64,000 nucleotides of DNA from Pseudomonadota bacterium (GCA_026388255.1 JAPLKC010000043.1:1-64000), one strand, 5' to 3'; positions 52,972 through 62,215 are shown, counted from the first letter of the stretch. Made by a program: numbers and translations. Notes: generated by a model from the letters alone, not told the origin.

Positions 52972-53585
52972 GGCTTGATGATCCTTCCCGCCGTTGAAAG
53001 AGCCCCTGCAATGTCATACATATTTGATATGCTCCCTGCACCGATTTTATTGGTCAGATTAAAAAAGTTTGCGCAGGCGCCGCATATCAGGAGCTTCACG
53101 CCCTTTTCCTGAAGCGCTAACAGGTCATCAATAACATCAGAGTCGGAAGCTGTAAACTTTACGCCGGTATTATAAAAAATCATGATATCCGGCCCATAAT
53201 CCAGATCAACAGCAGTGTGTATGAAGGCCTTCATGAGGACAGCGCCCAGATCATCGTTTCCATGTCCCATGACGTTTGATGAAATGACAAACACCGTAGG
53301 CCCATGCGCAGAAGTCGGCGTATCTTCGGGGCGCCGGCACACCGACGGCGCATCTCCTCCAGCCTGTCTATTCTGTTGTTTCTTAATGTGTATCCTGAAA
53401 ATACCGCCGGGTTCCTCCGTCATGTCAACTGCACAGCCTGAACTTGCGGCAAGGCGATTCACGTTTTCTCTTGCAGTCTCGTTATCTACAATAACAGTCA
53501 CTTCATCGTGCAAATTCAAAGCCTTCTTTGCGAGAACAACCGGTTCAGGGCATGCAAGCCCCTTTGCATCAATTAATTCCGACAT
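52968..53585 (-). CDS. yedF: Sulfurtransferase-like selenium metabolism protein YedF
   Basis: 205 aa. N-terminal TusA/SirA domain (DAKGLACPEPVVLAKKAL; the CPEP Cys is residue 11) fused to a DsrE-like C-terminal domain (FVISSNVMGHGNDDLGAVLMKAF; LLICGACANFF with Cys pair). This fused form is a marker of the selenium-utilisation trait, linking the site to the tRNA-Sec at 12.8 kb. It probably handles a sulfur or selenium group on cysteine. Forms an operon with the DUF3343 gene. Confidence 0.88.
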   Translation of the reverse strand: MSELIDAKGLACPEPVVLAKKALNLHDEVTVIVDNETARENVNRLAASSGCAVDMTEEPGGIFRIHIKKQQNRQAGGDAPSVCRRPEDTPTSAHGPTVFVISSNVMGHGNDDLGAVLMKAFIHTAVDLDYGPDIMIFYNTGVKFTASDSDVIDDLLALQEKGVKLLICGACANFFNLTNKIGAGSISNMYDIAGALSTAGRIIKP

Positions 53586-53652
53586 GTTTTCCTCCTTATT
53601 GCTGCAAGGGTTGAGAGTATTGTACCGGCGATTTCTTCTGATTTATTCATTC

Positions 53653-54942
53653 TCAAAAGAGGTTCATTTGTTTATGTGCCCTGTCCTTTGCCAGTTCATA
53701 CCTTAAAGGTTTGTTTCTTTTAACAATCAAGCCATTATCTATTGCCTGTTTTAACCAGACCTTCATCCGGGTCTCTGTTATATTGAATTTTTCATGGAGC
53801 CCTTCTGATTCCAGGGGTCCATTGGCCAGCATTAGTTCAAGCTTCAAACAGAAAACATCATACAATGATTTATCCTGCCATTCTTTGCTTGCTGTCTTGT
53901 CTCCCTTCATGTCGTCAGAGAGAAGGTCTTCCTCCGTCCCTGAGTGATATATTGTTTGCTGTTCAGTCACGCTTTGCCCGATATTTTGTTCAGCCAACCC
54001 CTTGTCAATGTTCTTCGGTTTTAATATTGCATTCAAATTACTTTCGAATATTTCTTTCGGTAACCATTTGCCGCCACGCTGAACTATTAAAGAGTTGCCG
54101 GAATATTTGCCGGTGCTCCACTTAACCCAGACAGGCGCCCACCCCTTTCTCAAATTCTCCAGAGCCCCATTCCATGTTCCGCCTGTTGTTCCCGAATGAA
54201 CGACAATTGTTGCGTCGGAAATGCAATAGATATACTTGTTGCGGGCCATTGCGTTTCCTGCATTAAACCCTGCCTCCGGGTAAAATGGTGAGATAAGGAC
54301 GAGATTCTGTTGTTTCAGTGCAGCTCTGTATTTCTGTGAGAATACCGCTTTAAAAAGGTTGTCGGCCAGAACTCCGATAACTGTTCCATCCCTTTCAAGA
54401 GCAGAAAGCATGGCAGCCTCGTCAATACCACGGGCTCCGCCGGACACGACCGATCTTTCCGAATCAACCAGTTTTTTTCCGAGGGTGCGGGCAAAGTCCA
54501 GATCCTCATTGTCGGCATCTCTCGATCCTACAACGCCAATGCAGCTTGAATTTAATAACCTTTTATTCCCGCATCCGAACAAAACCGGGGGAGAATGATT
54601 TTTAAGTCGCTCTTTCAAGAGTCCGGGATATTCACTATCTGAACGCACTAAAACCCAGATTCCAACCCGCTGCCATTTTTCAACAGCAAGAGCGAGGGCT
54701 GTTCCCCGATTCAACAAATATTGAATTCTTTCTATAGAACATTTTTCATTCTTCCAGCCATAGAAAAGTTCCACGGGGTCACCTGTCAATAAATCTCCTA
54801 TTTGCAAGCCCTTATCGTTAAACCAACCGGAAAGGATGTTCCACTCACTGATGTTGAGCGGCTCAGGGTCTCCTTTTCCCGGTTTACTTATATGTGTTGT
54901 TAAAAGAAGAACTACCTGTGTATTGCTCGATATTTTCGTCAT
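53653..54942 (-). CDS. DprA-like DNA-processing protein
   Basis: 429 aa. A Rossmann domain with the DprA motif SGGARGID (about 165-172) inside SCIGVVGSRDADNEDLDFAR... is complete, including NKYIYCISDATIVVHSGTTG and a C-terminal winged helix. The 100 residues before the Rossmann fold and the acidic tail (about 320-360) are longer than in transformation DprA. It follows the RecQ-fusion gene by 4 bases, which argues for joint function, perhaps in phage defence or DNA uptake. Confidence 0.85.
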   Translation of the reverse strand: MTKISSNTQVVLLLTTHISKPGKGDPEPLNISEWNILSGWFNDKGLQIGDLLTGDPVELFYGWKNEKCSIERIQYLLNRGTALALAVEKWQRVGIWVLVRSDSEYPGLLKERLKNHSPPVLFGCGNKRLLNSSCIGVVGSRDADNEDLDFARTLGKKLVDSERSVVSGGARGIDEAAMLSALERDGTVIGVLADNLFKAVFSQKYRAALKQQNLVLISPFYPEAGFNAGNAMARNKYIYCISDATIVVHSGTTGGTWNGALENLRKGWAPVWVKWSTGKYSGNSLIVQRGGKWLPKEIFESNLNAILKPKNIDKGLAEQNIGQSVTEQQTIYHSGTEEDLLSDDMKGDKTASKEWQDKSLYDVFCLKLELMLANGPLESEGLHEKFNITETRMKVWLKQAIDNGLIVKRNKPLRYELAKDRAHKQMNLF

Positions 54943-54946
54943 TCCC

Positions 54947-57055
54947 TTATCTCCCCGCAGTCGTCGCTAATGCTAATGGATAAACCTTTGTGCAACCAGC
55001 TTTCCTTAAAAGCGCGCCTGTCACTGTCAGGGTCCATCCTGAATCTACAATATCATCAACCAGCAACGCAGGAGCCTTTGGAACCTGATTCCGTATTTCA
55101 AAAACACCATCAAGATTACGGCATTGGTAGAAGCGGTTATTTTTCAATTTCTGCGGTTCGTTCTTTTTGATTTTTTCAATAACAGGCAAAAAGGGGATTT
55201 GCAGCTTCGATGCAACCCGGCGTGCGAAATCGGGCGCCAGTTCGGGGTGGATTAAAGACGGCACGCATGTTACCCATAAAGGAACCGGTGCAGGTCTCCA
55301 TCTCTCAGAAACCATCTTTGCAACAGCATCAACGAGAATATCATCGAAATGCCCTGCATTTTTATTGGTAATTACCACATGACCCCAACCGGCATCGCCC
55401 CATCGTGCCAGGATACGCCCGGGTTCCGATGCAAGACCCTGTTTTTCAAATTTTCCATGAAATCCATAGATTGGAAATGCATCTTTCAGGATCAGCTTCT
55501 TCGGCTCCAGTATTATCTCCCCGTGGCGAAGAAACTCCGCTGCCGATACACCGAGAATACGAGAGCATTCCAAAGGTAACGCAATGTCCGGCCTGCAGTT
55601 TGCACATTTTCCGCAGGAACTATCATCAGGATCATTTAATGCATTACGAAGAAATTTCATCAGGCAGTCCTTGCTGTCGATATATTGCTGGACCTCTTCC
55701 CACTCATGTAATCGTTGACCTGTGAGAAAAGCGACTCGTTCCTTATCTATATCATAATTGGATGTTGTCCTGAACCACTTACTTCCTTCCTTTATTACAG
55801 GCGCCGGATTATCAACCCGAAGAATTTTTAATACATGCTCGATCTGTGATTGCCTCAAATTGACCTTTCCCTGCAATTCCTGAATAGACAGTCCATCAGA
55901 ATCATCCAGTATGTTCAATATCTTTTTAACGTGATTTTCATCCGGAAAGGCCGATTTCCAGAAATACTCATGAATTTCATGGTCCTCCTCCCCGGAAAGC
56001 AATACCCCGTATGCATGCTTAATTGCCCGGCCTGCCCTGCCTACCTGCTGATAATATGCGACAACTGAGCCGGGAGATTGAAAATGAATTACAAAACCGA
56101 GATCAGGCTTGTCGTACCCCATGCCAAGAGCAGTAGTGGCGACAAGGGCTTTCAAATCGTTCCGCAGAAGCCTTTCTTCGAGATTTTTGCGGTATGCGTC
56201 TGAATCAGGAAAATCAGGGTGTTCTACATCCGAATGATACGCTGCAGCGACAATTCCGTTCCTTTGAAGCCAGCTCGCCACTATTTCTGCATCGCGTTTC
56301 GTGAGGGTATAAACGATGCCGGTTCCGTGTAAGCGAGGAATCTGCTCTGCAAGCCAGGCAAGTCGTGCAGCCTGGTCTTTCAATCGTATATTCTGCAAGG
56401 TAAGGCTTTCCCTTATGAGCGGTCCTCGTACTAACAGAATGTCGCCGAGTTGATTTTTAATATCAAGAATAACTCTGTTATTGGCGGTCGCAGTTGTACC
56501 CAATACGGGCATGTTGGGCGGCATCTGTTGTAACACGCTGACAATTCTCCGGTAATCAGGGCGGAAGTCGTGCCCCCAATCTGAAATACAATGAGCCTCA
56601 TCTATCACCAGAAGCCCGAGGCGCTGACCAACCGGCATGAGAATATCTTTTATGAAATCGTCATTCGACAGTCTTTCGGGAGATATAAGCATTACATCTA
56701 CCTGATTATCAAGCATCTGATCTTTAACCGATTTCCATTCATCCTGATTCGTCGAATTTATTGTAACAGCACGAATCCCGATTCTTTCCGCCGCGGTAAT
56801 CTGATTCCGCATAAGCGCCAACAACGGCGAAATGATAACTGCAGGACCCTGCCCCCAGTCCCGGAGTATTTTAGCGCTTATGAAATAGACAATGCTCTTG
56901 CCCCATCCTGTACGCTCAACCAATAGTATTTTCTTACGATTATGGATTAAAGCGTCTATGGTTTCCCACTGACCGTCACGAAAACCGGCTGTTTCATCAT
57001 CCAGGGCTGTTCTGAGAAGTTTTGTGGCATTTTCTTTTGTCCAGACAGGTTTCAT
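54947..57055 (-). CDS. RecQ-type DNA helicase fused to a C-terminal phosphoribosyltransferase domain
   Basis: 702 aa. Superfamily II helicase: Walker A VERTGWGKS, DEAH in LLVIDEAHCISDWGHDFRPDY, TTATANNRVI and QVGRAGR. A zinc-binding cluster (CGKCANC near 505-510) follows. After that comes an uncharacterised region, then a PRTase domain (about 590-702) with the PRPP loop LLVDDIVDSGWTLTVTGALL, as in ComF-like proteins. Helicase residues and PRPP motif are intact. Operonic with the DprA-like gene. Confidence 0.88.
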   Translation of the reverse strand: MKPVWTKENATKLLRTALDDETAGFRDGQWETIDALIHNRKKILLVERTGWGKSIVYFISAKILRDWGQGPAVIISPLLALMRNQITAAERIGIRAVTINSTNQDEWKSVKDQMLDNQVDVMLISPERLSNDDFIKDILMPVGQRLGLLVIDEAHCISDWGHDFRPDYRRIVSVLQQMPPNMPVLGTTATANNRVILDIKNQLGDILLVRGPLIRESLTLQNIRLKDQAARLAWLAEQIPRLHGTGIVYTLTKRDAEIVASWLQRNGIVAAAYHSDVEHPDFPDSDAYRKNLEERLLRNDLKALVATTALGMGYDKPDLGFVIHFQSPGSVVAYYQQVGRAGRAIKHAYGVLLSGEEDHEIHEYFWKSAFPDENHVKKILNILDDSDGLSIQELQGKVNLRQSQIEHVLKILRVDNPAPVIKEGSKWFRTTSNYDIDKERVAFLTGQRLHEWEEVQQYIDSKDCLMKFLRNALNDPDDSSCGKCANCRPDIALPLECSRILGVSAAEFLRHGEIILEPKKLILKDAFPIYGFHGKFEKQGLASEPGRILARWGDAGWGHVVITNKNAGHFDDILVDAVAKMVSERWRPAPVPLWVTCVPSLIHPELAPDFARRVASKLQIPFLPVIEKIKKNEPQKLKNNRFYQCRNLDGVFEIRNQVPKAPALLVDDIVDSGWTLTVTGALLRKAGCTKVYPLALATTAGR

Positions 57056-57248
57056 AGATCCTCGGCTACAATTTGATGTCGCACTTGGCTTTGTGTAATA
57101 TTGGTTTTTCCTCGCAAATATTTTGCCATTTAAGATAGTAGAGTGTCAATTTATCAAATGTCAAAACTTGCCTATACCTCCTTAAAGTTCAATGTTTTTT
57201 TGATTGCCCTTAACTATGGGCGATTTCGGAGAAATACAATCAACAGTA

Positions 57249-57307
57249 ATTCACTATTCACTGCTTTTTTCACATTTTCTGCTTTTTAACTATTCACTAT
57301 TCACTGC
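57249..57307. repeat. Heptad-type direct repeats left of the parB-like gene
   Basis: ATTCACTATTCACTGC occurs at 57249-57264 and again at 57292-57307. The TTCACTA heptamer repeats inside it. A third perfect copy is at 58359-58374, beyond the other side of the gene. Confidence 0.8.
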
Positions 57308-57312
57308 CCCTC

Positions 57313-58242
57313 TCACACTTGTGGTGGTCTTTTCTTACCGTATGGAGCCATGGGCGCCTGTTGTTGTACAAAATCACAGAAAACCTGTAGTTCATAAAGA
57401 AACTTTTCAATATCTTCCCTCAAATAGGTTCCAAGGCCCGTCTCAAAGGTTGTTTTTATTGATACAAGACTTTTAACCTGTTTTTTCATGGATTTGGGCT
57501 TTGTGTTGCTTGAATCCGGCTCGACCTTCTTGTATGCGGTAAGCATCCTTTCTAATGTGGCATTGGTCACCGGTGTTTTTATGACAGCATCGAATATCTT
57601 CATACGATCTGGGCATTCGAGGTTTGCGGCAAAGAGATATCCTTGAGAAACCGGGAGGTTTTCTGCAGAAATTGCGGCCTGAATTTCAGGAGAAAGTTTT
57701 AAAAGTGAAATCGTGCGGAACAAAGTAGGATAAGACTTTGCAGAGATTTCGATAATTGCGTTCACAGTGAACGCAATTGGTTCTGGGAGGTCCTCTGGTC
57801 TCCGGTTATACATCACCAAATCGCTCATCACCCCGTTCACATCATACCCTTTATCAGGATGTTTTGCCTGAATAAAAGAGAGTATCCCTTTAGCCTGATC
57901 TATGGGATTCAAGTCCTCCCGTTGGAGGTTCTCTGTAAGTTGAAGGGCTATGGTATCACCTAATTCTTTGCCTGCTTCAATAACTCTAACCGGTACGGAT
58001 TCAAGTCCGAGTTGCCGGGCTGCAACGAGACGTCTCTCCCCGCAGATAAGTAAATATGTTCCGTCGTCCTGTCCTGTTACAATAAGAGGCTCCAGGATGC
58101 CCTTATCTTTGATGGACTGCACAAGCGATTTGAATGATTCTGTTTCAATATTGATGCTTGACCTAACCTGTTCCAATACCACGATGTTTTCTACGGGAAT
58201 GTACAAAAACTCTGGATTTACAGTTGTTTTCTTTGTTACCAT
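57313..58242 (-). CDS. ParB-like nuclease/partition-domain protein
   Basis: 309 aa. N-terminal ParB/Srx fold: VENIVVLEQVRSSI, LICGERRLVAARQLGLESVP (GERR box) and LQLTENLQREDLNPIDQAKG. The rest is helical with no clear KorB or HTH motif and a basic segment (KPKSMKKQVK). No parA neighbour, so it may be a free-standing regulator or plasmid-derived nuclease. A repeat pair flanks the gene. Confidence 0.82.
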   Translation of the reverse strand: MVTKKTTVNPEFLYIPVENIVVLEQVRSSINIETESFKSLVQSIKDKGILEPLIVTGQDDGTYLLICGERRLVAARQLGLESVPVRVIEAGKELGDTIALQLTENLQREDLNPIDQAKGILSFIQAKHPDKGYDVNGVMSDLVMYNRRPEDLPEPIAFTVNAIIEISAKSYPTLFRTISLLKLSPEIQAAISAENLPVSQGYLFAANLECPDRMKIFDAVIKTPVTNATLERMLTAYKKVEPDSSNTKPKSMKKQVKSLVSIKTTFETGLGTYLREDIEKFLYELQVFCDFVQQQAPMAPYGKKRPPQV

Positions 58243-58648
58243 AGTGTTCTCCCTCTTTGAAATTCAGTGAATCTCCCGTCAAGCGAGAGCAGGCGTCGTA
58301 AGTAGATAGTGAATAGCCATAACCTATTCACTGCCATCATCACTATCCACCATTCACCATTCACTATTCACTGCCTTTAATCCCCCTTGATGTCGCTATT
58401 TATTGTAGGTATTTAGAAACAATGTGTCAAGATGTTTCCGATTTTTCTGCGTGGCATACTGGCGACCCTGTGCTCCCCTGCGTCGAACAAATTAGTTGGG
58501 AATATGTTTTATTAAAATTATTAGATTCACCTACCTACAAGTCGTAGTATACGGCATTTTGTCAGTGATCATGGATTACTGATTGAAATGCGTAATAAAC
58601 CCATAGTCGAACACATGTTTAATACATCAAGGATTAATCCTTTCTTGA
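58243..58648. repeat. Intergenic repeat block right of the parB-like gene
   Basis: A 9-bp hairpin AGTGAATAG-CCATAAC-CTATTCACT lies at 58308-58332, then several TTCAC(C/T)A heptads and the 16-base direct repeat at 58359-58374. The remaining ~270 bases have no coding frame that looks real. Confidence 0.65.
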
Positions 58649-59503
58649 CTAAAGGTTGCCGAATACTTCGAGTTTCATCATATTTTTTCCATTATGTTTT
58701 ACAGAGTACATAATTGTGTCGGGTATGTTGATCATCTCATCAACCGAGTCTGGCGGTTTTAGGTAAATAACAATACCAATGCTGAAGGTTACGGGCCAGC
58801 CGTTCTTTTTCATGGCCTCCAAGAGGTTATCACAAATCTTGTTGATGAATGTCCGGACAGATGCTTCATTGCCTGTTTCCGGAAAGATTATAGCGAACTC
58901 GTCGCCCGAAAGCCTTGCAAAAACATCTGTAACGCGCAAATTGACACGTAGTGTATCGGTGACTGTTCGTAATAGGTTGTCACCGGCTATGTGTCCAAAG
59001 TTATCATTGATTAATTTGAAGTTGTCGAGATCGATGTATGCAACGGTAAACGGATGTTTGTATCTAAGTGCTCTTTTCATTTCTGAATCTGCGAATTCGT
59101 AAAACTGTCTACGGTTCATAGCTCCCGTCAAGGCGTCTGTCCTGGAAAGGGTTTTTTCATGATCAAGTGCACCCTTCAAGGCAGATAAAAGATATGTAAA
59201 GGCAATAAAGGTTAGTGATATTACTATGGTGTTCCAGTAAAAAATGACTTGGTGTGAGTAGTTTGCTATCAAAAACCAAGCAAGAAACCATACTACAGAA
59301 CCGACAAGTGACATAAGAAGGCCAATTTTATTCCCACCATACCATGTTGCCATAAAAATGGGAATCAAATAGAATAATATGATTGAGATCTCTGCGCCGC
59401 TTATATAATCAATAAGGCCGATTAATATCGTCAGCAAAAGGCTCAGAAGAAAGATAAATGATCTGGAGCGTTTTTGAAGGTATTCAGGCAAGCGGATTAA
59501 CAT
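58649..59503 (-). CDS. Membrane-bound diguanylate cyclase (GGDEF domain)
   Basis: 284 aa. Five or six hydrophobic segments (about 15-110) with a short coiled link, then GGDEF: DALTGAMNRRQFYEF, DLDNFKLINDNFGH and the active site LSGDEFAIIF (SGDEF, a tolerated variant of GGDEF). An RxxD inhibition site is not clear. It makes c-di-GMP from two GTP in response to an unknown membrane signal. Confidence 0.9.
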   Translation of the reverse strand: MLIRLPEYLQKRSRSFIFLLSLLLTILIGLIDYISGAEISIILFYLIPIFMATWYGGNKIGLLMSLVGSVVWFLAWFLIANYSHQVIFYWNTIVISLTFIAFTYLLSALKGALDHEKTLSRTDALTGAMNRRQFYEFADSEMKRALRYKHPFTVAYIDLDNFKLINDNFGHIAGDNLLRTVTDTLRVNLRVTDVFARLSGDEFAIIFPETGNEASVRTFINKICDNLLEAMKKNGWPVTFSIGIVIYLKPPDSVDEMINIPDTIMYSVKHNGKNMMKLEVFGNL

Positions 59504-59682
59504 TTTACCTCACATAACTATTTGAAGATTACCATTTAAAATCTTACACAGTTTCCAAATTTTATCAAGTGAGGAAGGAACGTTGCGTTTCAGGCAAAAC
59601 TGCGATGGCTTGACCCCGGGAAGGCATTCCTTGAGAATTTCAAAGTTGCCAATTACCTTAATCAAACATTGCTCACAGCCTG

Positions 59683-60030
59683 TCACCCCTTCTTAACCGG
59701 CTCCACATCCACCTCGCCTCCGAAGGCATCGAGGAGGGCATCGTTCAGCTTCTTTATATCCTCTTCATTTTCCAACACGATGACCAATTCCCTGTCATCC
59801 AGCACCTTTAATTTTCCAAACTTTTTTACCACATCTATAACCTGCTGCGGGTCCGTTGTAACCCACCTCTTCATCCGGCGGACAAGTTCCTCGCCATTAA
59901 ATGCCCTCTCAATCGTAAGGTCCACCCTCCTTCTTTTTGCTTCCCAACCGACAAGGGCCGGCTGCGCAACCATGGGGGTAACGGGGTCATGCATTGCCGC
60001 ACATCTGAACCATAGCTTAGCCCTGACCAT
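59683..60030 (-). CDS. Conserved hypothetical protein, 115 aa
   Basis: Start set at the ATG at 60030 with AGGAG upstream; the frame is open further 5' but without a ribosome site. Begins MVRAKLWFRCAAMHDPVTP and ends with KKLNDALLDAFGGEVDVEP. Basic N-terminus and acidic alpha/beta C-terminus, no membrane segment. I cannot name the family. It diverges from the J-domain gene. Confidence 0.6.
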   Translation of the reverse strand: MVRAKLWFRCAAMHDPVTPMVAQPALVGWEAKRRRVDLTIERAFNGEELVRRMKRWVTTDPQQVIDVVKKFGKLKVLDDRELVIVLENEEDIKKLNDALLDAFGGEVDVEPVKKG

Positions 60031-60149
60031 ATAAACTCCTTTTGTTGTCCTGATTTTATTATCCATAAAATAATAGTTTACATTTATAATGTCAAGCAAC
60101 TGCATAACAAAATCATTTAAAAACCGGAACTGATAGTATAAAATCACAT

Positions 60150-61004
60150 ATGGCAGGTTCTAACATGGATAATTTGATAAATAATTGCTATCAGATCCTC
60201 GGGCTTTCGCCTGGTGCATCAAAGGAGGAAATTAAGGAAGCCTTCAAAAAGATCAGGGATGAATTGAGCACAAAAGAGGATGAATGGGAAAGGCTCAAAG
60301 AAATAAACTGGGCATACGAAGTCCTGGTGGATAGCGTTGCCGCTGCTACCGGAAAAGACAATGTCCCGGAAGACGATAAGGCGAAGCGAAAGAGATACAA
60401 AGACAACGGAGAGTCAGATGTTATAACCCTTAAGGATTTCCTCTTCTCTGTGGGAGACAAGATCAACCCCTTCCTGTTTGCAGGCAGGGCCTTGGTTTTT
60501 CTTATTACCATTATCTGGGGTTTTAAATATATTACGCACTCTGTTGCGAGCAACTACGCCGGTGAGTCCTTCCTCCATAATGTAAGCCTCCCGTTCCATG
60601 AAGCCGGGCACATTATCCTTTCCCCTTTGGGAGACTTTATGTGCGTGCTTGGCGGAAGTCTGTTTCAGATCCTGATTCCCGCAATCTGTATGGGGGCATT
60701 CTTAAAACAAAACGATGTATTCGGCGCATCAATTGCCCTGTGGTGGATCGGGCAGAACTTTGTTGATTGTGCGCCGTATATAAATGATGCGCGCGCTCAG
60801 GAGTTGATGCTTCTGGGGGGCGTAACCGGCCAGGATGTACCCGGCATTCACGACTGGAATAATATCCTGGGAACGCTTGGTTTATTAAAACTCGATCATT
60901 TTATAGCCAATACATCCCATTGGTTCGGGATATTATTGATGCTTGCCGCCTTTCTGTGGGGAGGATTGCTGCTCTGGCTCCAGTGGAAGAATATAGATTC
61001 CTGA
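60150..61004 (+). CDS. J-like domain fused to a membrane M50-type zinc peptidase
   Basis: 284 aa. Residues 12-60 look like a DnaJ N-terminal domain (CYQILGLSPGASKEEIKEAF) but lack the HPD tripeptide (RDELS there), so the Hsp70-stimulating residue is missing. Then about five membrane helices hold HEAGH (HExxH, near 151) and a late NDARAQELMLLGG-type helix. M50 proteases cut within membranes. A second Met at 60165 is possible. The combination of a broken J-domain with this peptidase is unusual. Confidence 0.75.
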   Translation: MAGSNMDNLINNCYQILGLSPGASKEEIKEAFKKIRDELSTKEDEWERLKEINWAYEVLVDSVAAATGKDNVPEDDKAKRKRYKDNGESDVITLKDFLFSVGDKINPFLFAGRALVFLITIIWGFKYITHSVASNYAGESFLHNVSLPFHEAGHIILSPLGDFMCVLGGSLFQILIPAICMGAFLKQNDVFGASIALWWIGQNFVDCAPYINDARAQELMLLGGVTGQDVPGIHDWNNILGTLGLLKLDHFIANTSHWFGILLMLAAFLWGGLLLWLQWKNIDS

Positions 61005-61157
61005 CAGGTAAGCTCGCGGTTCCAGTCTCCTGCATTAAATGTCCCAGATCACTCAATGTCACACACAGTGAGCGAGAAGGGGAGGCCGGGGGAGATACTT
61101 TGTTTGTACTTGAGTCATCATAACAATTTTTGCTATGATATTCGCTGGAGGAAAGAC

Positions 61158-61913
61158 ATGAAGCTTGAAGGAAGAGTTGCTTTACTTACGGCAGCAGCCG
61201 GTGCCGGCATCGGTCAGGCAGTTGCCAGAACATTCGCCCGGGAAGGCGCATACGTTGTGGTGACAGATGCTCACAAAGACCGGTCTGTTTCAGTTGCCGA
61301 AGCATTAAAACGCGAATACGGCATTGAAGCCCTTGGCATCGGATGTGACGTGACAAGTCGCAACGATGTGGAAAATGCTGTAAATATTGTGCTTGAGAAA
61401 TTCGGGCGCATAGACATACTCTTCAACAATGCCGGAACGAACCGTCCTGCACAGGTAACAGATATAACCGACGAGGAGTGGGAACTGGTAATAAATGTCT
61501 CGTTGCGCGGGACATTCTATTGCTGCAGGGCAGTCCTGCCTGCCATGATGAAACAGGACTATGGACGTATCGTGAGCGTCACATCTGTTGCGGCATTCAG
61601 GGGGCTCAAGGCGGGCCACGCCCACTATGCGGCCGCCAAAGCCGGGGTTATGGCCTTTACACGATGCCTTGCCGCTGAGGCGGCACAACACCATATAACT
61701 GCAAACACAATCGCGCCGAGCTTTATATATAACGAATTTATTCCCCATATCTATCCGGAAGATGAGATAGAGCGGATGTACGAGGAAATACCCTATCCGA
61801 GGAAAGGGGCGCCCCAGGACATTGCGAATACCGCCCTGTTCCTTGTATCCGATGAAGGAGAATATATTACCGGTCAGACAATATGTGTCACCGGCGGAAG
61901 CTGGATGAGATGA
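61158..61913 (+). CDS. Short-chain dehydrogenase/reductase
   Basis: 251 aa from the ATG at 61158 (GGAGGAAAGAC upstream; longer frame ignored). Cofactor loop LTAAAGAGIGQAVART, NNAGTN, catalytic Ser in SVTSVAAF and HYAAAKAG (YxxxK) are present. NAD(P)-dependent oxidoreductase, FabG-like size. A 54-codon gene starts on its stop codon. Confidence 0.92.
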   Translation: MKLEGRVALLTAAAGAGIGQAVARTFAREGAYVVVTDAHKDRSVSVAEALKREYGIEALGIGCDVTSRNDVENAVNIVLEKFGRIDILFNNAGTNRPAQVTDITDEEWELVINVSLRGTFYCCRAVLPAMMKQDYGRIVSVTSVAAFRGLKAGHAHYAAAKAGVMAFTRCLAAEAAQHHITANTIAPSFIYNEFIPHIYPEDEIERMYEEIPYPRKGAPQDIANTALFLVSDEGEYITGQTICVTGGSWMR

Positions 61914-62074
61914 GTGAGGCCGGGGAAAATCCGGAAGGTACTATTAATTATCTTGTTGCGAAGAGGCTTATGGAAATATCGGAAGCCCTTGAGAAGAAAA
62001 AGGACAAGGATAAAGAAGGGGAAGTGATTGCCTCTAAGGGCGGAAACGATCACCTGGAAGAAGGTCAAAAATAA
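61910..62074 (+). CDS. Small charged protein, 54 aa
   Basis: ATG overlaps the SDR stop (ATGA), so translation is probably coupled. It reads MSEAGENPEGTINYLVAKRL then a Lys/Glu-rich helix (EISEALEKKKDKDKEGE). Likely a soluble helical protein of unknown role. Confidence 0.5.
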   Translation: MSEAGENPEGTINYLVAKRLMEISEALEKKKDKDKEGEVIASKGGNDHLEEGQK

Positions 62075-62089
62075 AATTGGGGGTGTTTT

Positions 62090-62215
62090 ATGTCGTCTTT
62101 AAAAATGAAAGGTATGTTTTTATGCATCCTTTTGGCAGGCCTCTTGTTTTTAGGCAGTTGCAGCTCCATGCAACCGTTTTTCACCGGGGAGCCCTTTACG
62201 CTGGATAAAAAATAA
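62090..62215 (+). CDS. Very short lipoprotein, 41 aa
   Basis: ATG with GGGGGTG upstream. Hydrophobic signal followed by lipobox LFLGSC (Cys 24), then SSMQPFFTGEPFTLDKK and TAA. Only about 18 residues would remain after processing. Too short for family assignment, but the start, signal and lipobox are all good. Confidence 0.6.
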   Translation: MSSLKMKGMFLCILLAGLLFLGSCSSMQPFFTGEPFTLDKK

